This document shows positions 42,692 to 47,893 of a stretch of DNA of 47,893 nt, one piece after another. A program made the position numbers and the translations under genes. The notes under the pieces were generated by a model. It did no database searches and had not been told where the DNA came from. It saw only the letters and a program-made list of their open reading frames with translations. The stretch comes from Anaerolineae bacterium (GTDB lineage: Bacteria; Chloroflexota; Anaerolineae; Aggregatilineales; Aggregatilineaceae): contig JAHDLB010000058.1 of NCBI GenBank assembly GCA_018432315.1, positions 1 through 47,893 on the forward strand, read 5' to 3'. Numbering within the stretch: the stretch's first letter is position 1; every line of letters starts with the position of its first letter.

Positions 42692-43006
42692 TCAGCCGAG
42701 GATCAGCGCCAGCAGCGCGACCATCAGGCCCACCAGATACACGCCGGACATCCCCGACAGATCGCCCGTGCCCAACACCAACACGCCGAGGTGCAGCACG
42801 GCAAAGAACAGCGCGATCAGGAAGAATGGCCGGTAGCCGGGGACCGCCGGGCGCGTCGGCGGCGCTTCGCCGCTGGCATACGTGCTCGTCTTGGCCGCCG
42901 AAGCCCTTACTTCGCCCGCCAGCATCCGGCCAAAGCCGGAGAGCAGCGCCACCAGCGCCAGATACACCACGAATGCCACCGGCGGCGCGAGCAGAATCGA
43001 TTCCAT
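42692..43006 (-). CDS. Small membrane subunit resembling NuoA
   Basis: The 104-residue protein has three likely membrane helices. The loop after helix one ends in KTSTYASGE, which aligns with KxxPYECG of NuoA, and the next helix begins YRPFFLIALFFAVLHLGVLVLG where NuoA has the FDVE motif. Both NuoA hallmarks are altered (Cys to Ser, FDVE to LHLG). The call therefore rests on layout and position rather than on conserved residues. NuoA closes the quinone-site side of complex I, so loss of these residues fits an enzyme without quinone. ATG at 43006 follows GGGGG by 5 bases. Confidence 0.7.
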   Translation of the reverse strand: MESILLAPPVAFVVYLALVALLSGFGRMLAGEVRASAAKTSTYASGEAPPTRPAVPGYRPFFLIALFFAVLHLGVLVLGTGDLSGMSGVYLVGLMVALLALILG

Positions 43007-43015
43007 CACAACCCC

Positions 43016-44512
43016 CTAACCCATTCCAAAGGTCGCCAGCAGGGCATCGCCTGCCGGGCCGGACAGCCACCGCAGCAGACCCGGCCACACGCCCACGACG
43101 ATCACCGCGAGGCTCAGCGCCACCACCGGCACCGTCATCAGCGCGGGCAGCGGCTGGCCCTCCCGGACCGCCGCCGACGGTTTTTGGCGGTACACCGCAT
43201 TCACCAGCGGCGCGTAATAGGCCAGCGAGAGCACGCTGTTGAGCGCGGCAAACACGACCAGCGCCTCGATCCAGCCGTTGCGCGTCTCGAACCCGGCCAT
43301 GAAAATCTGCCACTTGGACATGAACCCGGCCAGCGGCGGCAGCCCGCCGAGGCCCAATACTGCCAGGCTGAGGCCCAGCGCCGTCAGCGGGTAGCGGCTC
43401 GCCGCGCCGTCCAGGTCCGCGACGGTCAGCGGGCGGTGATCGCCGGTCGCGGTGTGCAGCGCGTACAGCAGCGCGCCCGCTGCCAGAAAGGCGAGGCCCT
43501 TCATCAGGCCGTGGTTGAGCATGTGAAACAGGCTGCCCTGGGCGCCCGCGGACTCCTTCGCGTACAGCGCGATGCCCAGGCCGAGCAGCATGTAGCCGAC
43601 GTGGCTCAGGCTCGAATAGGCTAGCAACCGCTTGACCTGCGTCTGGCGCAGCGCCATCAGGTTCCCGGCCAGCATGTTGAGCGCGCCGAAGGCCATCAAC
43701 AGCTCGCCCCACGACGCCGACACGCCCGCCAGCGCGCCCAGCGCCCGCAGCAGCGCGACCAGCCCGGCCTCGATTACCACGCCGGACAGCATCGCGCTGA
43801 TCCCGCTCGGTGCCTGGGAATGGGCATCGGGCAGCCACGTGTGCAGGGGCACCAACGCCACTTTGACGCCGAACCCGATCACGAACAAGGCGCCCGCCGC
43901 CAGCATCATCCGCGAGTCCGGAGCGGCTTCGCGAATGGCGGCCAGGTCGAGCGTGCCGGTTTGCGACAGCACCAGCGCGATGCCGAGCAGCACCATCACC
44001 GAGCCGGCGGCGCTCTGCACCACGTATTTGACGGCGGCTTCCAGCGAGGTGGGCTGCTCGTGGTGGAATACGACCAGCAGGAACGACGCGACGGCCATCG
44101 CCTCGAACCATATCCACAAGTTGAACAGGTCCGCCGCGCAGCCCAGGCCGATCATCACGCCGATCATGGCGAGCAGCGACGCGTAGTGCTTCTCCTGGTC
44201 GGACTCGGCGGCCAGGTACGGCCCCGAATACAGCACGACCAGCGTGCCCAGCGCCAGCGACAGCGCCGCCAGCAGCAGGCCCAGCGCGTCCAGGCGCAGC
44301 GCGACCGTGCCCAGCGTCACCGCCTCCGGCCCGTTCGCGTCCAGATCGAACGCCGCGAACGCGAACGGCACCCACGTCACGACCAGCGCCGCCAGCGCCA
44401 GCCAGCGCACGGTCTGCTCGCCGCGTTTGAGCAAGCGTCCCGCCAGGTATACCAGCGGCGACGCGACCAGGGGCAAAACGATCATCCAGGTGAATGCAGT
44501 CATATCTCTCAT
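43016..44512 (-). CDS. Antiporter-like membrane subunit, NuoN/MrpD-like
   Basis: The 498-residue protein has about 14 membrane helices and belongs to the proton-translocating subunit family. E137 (WIWFEAMAVASF) and K217 (GFGVKVALVPLHTWLPDAHSQAP) are the paired Glu and Lys of the ion channel. It should move protons or sodium when driven by the hydrogenase arm. It overlaps the NuoL-like gene (ATGA at 44512-44509). An in-frame ATG three codons later is an alternative start. Confidence 0.93.
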   Translation of the reverse strand: MRDMTAFTWMIVLPLVASPLVYLAGRLLKRGEQTVRWLALAALVVTWVPFAFAAFDLDANGPEAVTLGTVALRLDALGLLLAALSLALGTLVVLYSGPYLAAESDQEKHYASLLAMIGVMIGLGCAADLFNLWIWFEAMAVASFLLVVFHHEQPTSLEAAVKYVVQSAAGSVMVLLGIALVLSQTGTLDLAAIREAAPDSRMMLAAGALFVIGFGVKVALVPLHTWLPDAHSQAPSGISAMLSGVVIEAGLVALLRALGALAGVSASWGELLMAFGALNMLAGNLMALRQTQVKRLLAYSSLSHVGYMLLGLGIALYAKESAGAQGSLFHMLNHGLMKGLAFLAAGALLYALHTATGDHRPLTVADLDGAASRYPLTALGLSLAVLGLGGLPPLAGFMSKWQIFMAGFETRNGWIEALVVFAALNSVLSLAYYAPLVNAVYRQKPSAAVREGQPLPALMTVPVVALSLAVIVVGVWPGLLRWLSGPAGDALLATFGMG

Positions 44513-46254
44513 CCCACCGCCAGCACGACCAGCACGACGACGAACCCGGCCACGATCCCCAGCACGTTCCAGTTCAGGTAACCGGTCTGCGTGGTCCGCA
44601 GCGCCTCAGCGGTTCGCGCGGTGCCATCGACGATCTGGCGATTGAGCCAATTGAATCCGAAATCCGCGGCGGCGGCCTGCCCCACCTGGGGGACCGCCTC
44701 GCCGATCCAGGCCAGCCGGTCGCGGAACCACCACGCCAGCAGGCCGAGCGCCACCACGAGCAGCGCGACCAGCGTCGCCGGGGCGGTGACGATCTCCTCC
44801 AGCAGCGCCCCCGCCGGCTCGACGTGCAGGCTGTGGAACGGCAGACTGTCTTCGAGCAGGTCGCCGAACGCACCCACCAACAGCCACGTCGTCGCCGTGC
44901 CCACGGCCAGCGCGCCCGTCGCCACGCGCATCATCAGCCCGGCGTCGTGAACGTGATCGCGGCGCCGCGATTTGCCGAAGAACACCAGCCACACCATGCG
45001 GAAGGTGTACAGCGCGGTGAGCCCTGCCCCGGCCAGCATGCCGCCATACGCCCAGGCGGGACCGTCGTGCAGGCCGTGCTCCAGGATCAGCTCTTTGCTC
45101 CAGAACCCGTTGAGTACCGGCAGGCCCGCCAGCGCCAGCGCCCCGACGATGAACACCGCCCGGTTGAACGGCATCTGCCGCCCCAGGCCGCCCATCTGGC
45201 GCATGTCGCGCGTGCCCACCGCGTGGATCACCGCGCCCGCGCTCAGGAACAACAACGCTTTGAACACCGCGTGGCTCAGCAGGTGGAACTGGCTGGCGAA
45301 GACCGCGCCCACGCCCACCGCGTACACCATGTAGCCCAACTGGCTGATCGTCGAATAGGCCAGCGCGGCCTTCAGATCGGTGGCAAACAGGGCCATCAGC
45401 GCGGCCAGCAGGGCCGACACCACCCCGACCACGACCACGGCGGTCGTCCAGCCGGAGACCCCCTCGAACACCGGGTAGAACCGCGCCAGCAGATACACGC
45501 CCGCGTTGACCATCGTCGCGGCGTGGATCAGCGCGCTGACCGGCGTGGGCGCTTCCATCGCGCCCGGCAGCCAGGTGTGAAACGGCACCTGGGCGGACTT
45601 GGCCGCCGCAGCCGCCAGGAACCCGAACGCCAGCACGGCCAGCACGCCCGACGGCAGTTCCTGGTGACGGCTCAGCAGCGTGCTGATCTGGTAGTCGCCC
45701 AGGTAGACGTAGGCCACCAGCGCCCCGGCCAGCATCCCCACGCCGCCGACCTGGGTGATGATCAGTGCCTTGATGCCGCCCGCGACGGCCTTGGGATCGT
45801 CGTTATAGAATGAGATCAGGGCATACGAGCACAGCGCCGTGATCTCCCAGAAGATGAACAGCAGCAACAGGCTGCCGCTGAGCGCCAGCCCGGCCATCGC
45901 GCCGATGAACAACAGCACCAGCGTGTAGTAGCGGCCCAACTGCGCCTCGCCATGCATGTAGTCCACCGAGAAAATCACGGCCAGACCGCCGACAACCGTC
46001 GCCACCGCCGCCAGGAAGACGCCCAGGCCGTCCGGCACGAAGGTGAAATCGCCGAACGCGCCGCCGACCGCAATCCGCAGCTCGACCGCGCTCGACGTCG
46101 AGCCGATCAGCAGCAGGGCGGCCAGCGCCGCCGCCAGCGCGAACCCGACAGCCAGCCGGTGCTGCACCTGCGGGCGCCGGTCGCCGGTCAGCCAGACGGC
46201 CAGCGCGCCCAGCCAGGGCAGTCCCATCGTCATAATAATCAACACATCCGCCAT
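44509..46254 (-). CDS. Antiporter-like membrane subunit, NuoL/MrpA-like
   Basis: The 581-residue protein has about 14-16 membrane helices. E137 (FIFWEITALCSYALIS) and K219 (AAAKSAQVPFHTWLPGAMEAPTPVSALIHAATMVNAG around positions 219-250) are the channel residues. A last helix at the C-terminus follows a soluble, amphipathic stretch; it looks like the short form and not like a full NuoL with a long lateral helix. The operon thus codes for two antiporter modules, like Mbh and Hyf. It starts 3 bases after the NuoK-like stop. Confidence 0.94.
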   Translation of the reverse strand: MADVLIIMTMGLPWLGALAVWLTGDRRPQVQHRLAVGFALAAALAALLLIGSTSSAVELRIAVGGAFGDFTFVPDGLGVFLAAVATVVGGLAVIFSVDYMHGEAQLGRYYTLVLLFIGAMAGLALSGSLLLLFIFWEITALCSYALISFYNDDPKAVAGGIKALIITQVGGVGMLAGALVAYVYLGDYQISTLLSRHQELPSGVLAVLAFGFLAAAAAKSAQVPFHTWLPGAMEAPTPVSALIHAATMVNAGVYLLARFYPVFEGVSGWTTAVVVVGVVSALLAALMALFATDLKAALAYSTISQLGYMVYAVGVGAVFASQFHLLSHAVFKALLFLSAGAVIHAVGTRDMRQMGGLGRQMPFNRAVFIVGALALAGLPVLNGFWSKELILEHGLHDGPAWAYGGMLAGAGLTALYTFRMVWLVFFGKSRRRDHVHDAGLMMRVATGALAVGTATTWLLVGAFGDLLEDSLPFHSLHVEPAGALLEEIVTAPATLVALLVVALGLLAWWFRDRLAWIGEAVPQVGQAAAADFGFNWLNRQIVDGTARTAEALRTTQTGYLNWNVLGIVAGFVVVLVVLAVG

Positions 46255-46257
46255 GAT

Positions 46258-46563
46258 TTACCCTCGCAGGTTGGACAGCGCTTTGACGTCCAGCGTGCCC
46301 ACCAACCGCTTGACCTGAACGGCCAGCGCCAACCCCACCACCGCCACGACCGTATCCGCGACGATCACGGTCACGGCCAGGCTTTGTCCCAGGTTGATCT
46401 GCCCGCTCGCCTGCCCCGCGGCGACCAGCGCCAGCAAGGCCCCTTTCACCAGGATTTGCAGCGCGATCACAACCTTGATCAGGTTGCGCGTGATCAGCAG
46501 GCCGTACAGACCCGCGCCCAGCAAACCCAGAACGCCGAGGGTGACCCAATTCAACGCACTCAC
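46258..46563 (-). CDS. Small membrane subunit, NuoK/MrpC-like
   Basis: The 101-residue protein has three membrane helices. GLYGLLITRNLIKVVIALQILVKGALL and the later VADTVVAVVGLALAV (positions about 46320-46520) match the MrpC, HyfE and NuoK family, which has buried acidic residues in the ion path. Only the Asp in VADTVVAV is clearly placed inside a helix here. It overlaps the first gene of the operon (ATGA at 46563-46560). Confidence 0.9.
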   Translation of the reverse strand: MSALNWVTLGVLGLLGAGLYGLLITRNLIKVVIALQILVKGALLALVAAGQASGQINLGQSLAVTVIVADTVVAVVGLALAVQVKRLVGTLDVKALSNLRG

Positions 46564-47153
46564 GCGTGTATCTCCTCCACTTCAGCCGGGGCTGGATCGA
46601 CCACGGCGGCCCCGGGCCGGTGACCGTTGCCGCTGGCGGCAGCGGACGGGCGCTCGCGTTCCTCTTTGCCTGCCAGCGCCTGCCGCTGCGCGCTCGTGTG
46701 TCGCTCCTTGAGCAGCGTCACCAGGCACAGCACCCCGCTGAAAATCAGCACGATCTGCACCAGCACATCCAGGGCGCGGTCGCTCCACAGCACGGACTCG
46801 AAGGTCGCCTCGGCTGCCGCGACGCCGGTTTCCTCCAGCGGCAGGATCATCCACCCTAACAGCCCGGCGAACAGGGCGATGAGGCCCAACGCCAGCCAGT
46901 TCGGCAGGAATTCGCGCTCGGTCAGGCCGTCGTCCCCGGCGATACTGATGGCGAACACGAACAAGACCGTCACCAGCCCCGCGCCGACGCTCAGCTCGAT
47001 GACCGCGATCTGGTGGGCGCCGAGGCGGTAGAGCAGGATCGAGACCAGCGCGCTCACCCCGGCGAGCCACAGCGCCGACGACAACAATTGAGTTGCACGA
47101 ATAGCCCGGACCGCACACAGTACAGTCCCGGCCACAAGTACCGCATCTATCAT
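46560..47153 (-). CDS. Membrane subunit MbhD-MbhE-like (NuoJ-like)
   Basis: The 197-residue protein is the first gene of the hydrogenase operon. Residues 1-75 resemble the MbhD/DUF4040 type (AIRATQLLSSALWLAGVSALVSILLY, then LGAHQIAVIELSVGAGLVTVLFVFAIS), and residues 85-150 add further helices ending WSDRALDVLVQIVLIFSGVLCLVTLLKER, so this looks like an MbhD-MbhE fusion equivalent to NuoJ. The C-terminal 45 residues are soluble, with Ala, Pro and Glu. The Shine-Dalgarno AAGGA lies inside a palindrome next to the ATG. Confidence 0.82.
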   Translation of the reverse strand: MIDAVLVAGTVLCAVRAIRATQLLSSALWLAGVSALVSILLYRLGAHQIAVIELSVGAGLVTVLFVFAISIAGDDGLTEREFLPNWLALGLIALFAGLLGWMILPLEETGVAAAEATFESVLWSDRALDVLVQIVLIFSGVLCLVTLLKERHTSAQRQALAGKEERERPSAAASGNGHRPGAAVVDPAPAEVEEIHA

Positions 47154-47171
47154 TTGTGAGATCCTTCACAA
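47154..47171. promoter_or_regulatory. CRP/FNR-type palindrome enclosing the ribosome-binding site of the hydrogenase operon
   Basis: TTGTGA-GATCCT-TCACAA is a perfect 18-base palindrome with half-sites TGTGA-N6-TCACA, the consensus form of CRP sites in other bacteria. It touches the ATG at 47153. On the mRNA strand it reads TTGTGA-AGGATC-TCACAA, so the Shine-Dalgarno AGGA is in the loop of a possible 6-bp hairpin. Either protein binding or RNA folding could control the operon. The sequence is seen; the role is inferred. Confidence 0.5.
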
Positions 47172-47473
47172 TTGAATTCTGCCCAGATCGTAAAGCTTTG
47201 ACCTCCAAATCCACAGTGCAAGAAGTCATGTAGAGCGGTGACGTTCTTCCTGTTGCTTAAGCCAGTTATACTATACGGGATAGCACAATGAACTATAATT
47301 GTTATAGTCTACTCGTACTAATTCAATAATGTTTGATGGTTATGGGTTTGCGGCAGCACAAACGCGTCCGGCTCCGCCCAATTCGAGTCATATCCTGTCA
47401 ATCGGTTGCGCAACAGCCCGTTGAACACTAAACTTGTGGTGCATTTTGCTGCGGATTAGAGGAGACAGTCACC
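47172..47473. other. AT-rich divergent intergenic region
   Basis: About 300 bases separate the hydrogenase operon from the solute-binding protein gene. The region is much richer in A+T than its neighbours and has no credible open frame. It holds the 17-base inverted repeat at 47292-47308, and TATAGTATAAC on the minus strand near 47267-47277, which could be a -10 region for the hydrogenase operon. I cannot fix a good -35 for either direction. Confidence 0.5.
47292..47308. promoter_or_regulatory. Perfect AT-rich inverted repeat (possible operator)
   Basis: ACTATAA-TTG-TTATAGT is a perfect 7-3-7 inverted repeat in the middle of the divergent region. A related TTATACTATA lies about 24 bases to its left. 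It may be an operator for either gene. No regulator gene is adjacent. Confidence 0.4.
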
Positions 47474-47893
47474 ATGTTGAGGAACAAAACAACAGTTGTT
47501 TTCATTCTGATTACCCTGCTGGCGATCAGCCTCGCGCCAGCTTCGGCTGCGGGCCCCGTCTACCCGGACCTGCCGGACCTGGGCGGCGAGGAGATCGTGA
47601 TCGCGGTCGAGAACCTGTACACACCCTTCCAGTTCGAAAACCCCAGCACCGGCGAGATCATGGGCTACGAATACGACATGGTCGAGGAGTTGTGTGGGCG
47701 GATCAACTGCACACCGGTCTATGAGACGACCAGTTGGGAAGTCATGATCTCTTCGGTGGGCGAAGCCCAGTTCGACATGGGCATGACCGGCATCAGCATC
47801 TACCCCGAGCGCATGGAAGTCGTCGACTTCAGCGACCCGTACATCAACCTCGACCAGTACCTGCTGGTCCGCGCCGGTGAGGACCGCTTCGCC
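47474..47893 (+). CDS. Solute-binding protein family 3 (amino acid ABC transporter type), cut by window end
   Basis: The first 140 residues are present. A signal peptide (MLRNKTTVVFILITLLAISLAPASA) is followed by EIVIAVENLYTPFQFENPSTGEIMGYEYDMVEELCGRI and later MISSVGEAQFDMGMTGISIYPERMEVVDFSDPYI, the hallmark pattern of periplasmic-binding-protein-like family 3 (around 47594-47850). Such proteins deliver amino acids or similar solutes to an ABC transporter. There is no lipobox. GGAG lies about 10 bases ahead of the ATG. The rest of the gene and the transporter are outside the window. Confidence 0.9.
   Translation, partial: MLRNKTTVVFILITLLAISLAPASAAGPVYPDLPDLGGEEIVIAVENLYTPFQFENPSTGEIMGYEYDMVEELCGRINCTPVYETTSWEVMISSVGEAQFDMGMTGISIYPERMEVVDFSDPYINLDQYLLVRAGEDRFA

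Noticed and set aside
39571-47153. Interpretation as respiratory complex I
   Set aside because: The NuoD homologue has both CxxC pairs of the Ni-Fe site, the NuoB homologue has the CxxC spacing of hydrogenases, a HycI protease is present, and NuoEFG are absent.
39152-47153. Formate hydrogenlyase
   Set aside because: No formate dehydrogenase gene is present among or beside the hydrogenase genes. It could be encoded outside the window, but nothing here supports it.
1-47893. CRISPR arrays, insertion sequences, prophage or integrase genes
   Set aside because: No regularly spaced direct repeats, transposase or integrase motifs, or phage structural genes were noticed on either strand.

Overview
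The window is high in G+C and carries bacterial chromosomal genes only. Several traits suggest a Chloroflexota bacterium, probably of the Anaerolineae type: lipoproteins with long Pro/Thr-rich linkers, very large multi-GAF histidine kinases, PA14/SH3b surface proteins and a TagA/WecG glycosyltransferase locus. This placement is inference from gene style; no 16S rRNA gene is present.

Layout. 1-3230 is a translation/transcription block: the 3' end of tuf, rpmG, tRNA-Trp, secE, nusG, rplK, rplA and a strong intrinsic terminator. 3243-17555 is a mixed housekeeping region: a divergent macro-domain protein, a lytic transglycosylase next to a site-2 type membrane protease, two lipoproteins, a GAF/PAS histidine kinase, two tandem deoxynucleoside kinases (one fused to a MazG-like nucleotide pyrophosphohydrolase), a TIM-barrel isomerase, a PBP1C-like penicillin-binding protein, rsmG, recF and an unknown protein with four suggestively placed cysteines. 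17638-24017 is an envelope/polysaccharide block: a PA14x2-SH3bx3 secreted protein, two GT4 glycosyltransferases, a TagA/WecG glycosyltransferase, an acidic membrane protein and a CBS-pair protein. 24019-31246 holds two giant tandem membrane histidine kinases with three and four GAF domains and no response regulator beside them. 31392-38709 holds a nicotinamidase-like hydrolase, a methyltransferase overlapping two GNAT acetyltransferases, a GT2 and a GT39-like glycosyltransferase, and zwf-pgl (oxidative pentose phosphate entry).

38701-47153 (minus strand) is the most striking locus: eleven tightly packed genes for a membrane-bound group 4 [NiFe] hydrogenase built like respiratory complex I. 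In transcription order they are a MbhD/NuoJ-like protein, NuoK-, NuoL-, NuoN-, NuoA-, NuoB-, NuoC-, NuoD- (catalytic), NuoH- and NuoI-like subunits, and a HycI-type maturation protease. The NuoD homologue keeps both Cys pairs that bind the Ni-Fe site and a HycE-like C-terminal tail, so this is a hydrogenase and not complex I. The electron partner is probably ferredoxin, because no formate or CO dehydrogenase gene is present. The complex probably couples H2 chemistry to ion translocation. A perfect palindrome of the CRP/FNR-superfamily type (TGTGA-N6-TCACA) abuts the first start codon and also encloses its ribosome-binding site. The window ends in a divergent family 3 solute-binding protein gene, cut by the edge.

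Many adjacent genes overlap by four bases (ATGA, GTGA or TTGA), so translational coupling is common. The G+C bias produces many long antisense open frames, which are not annotated.
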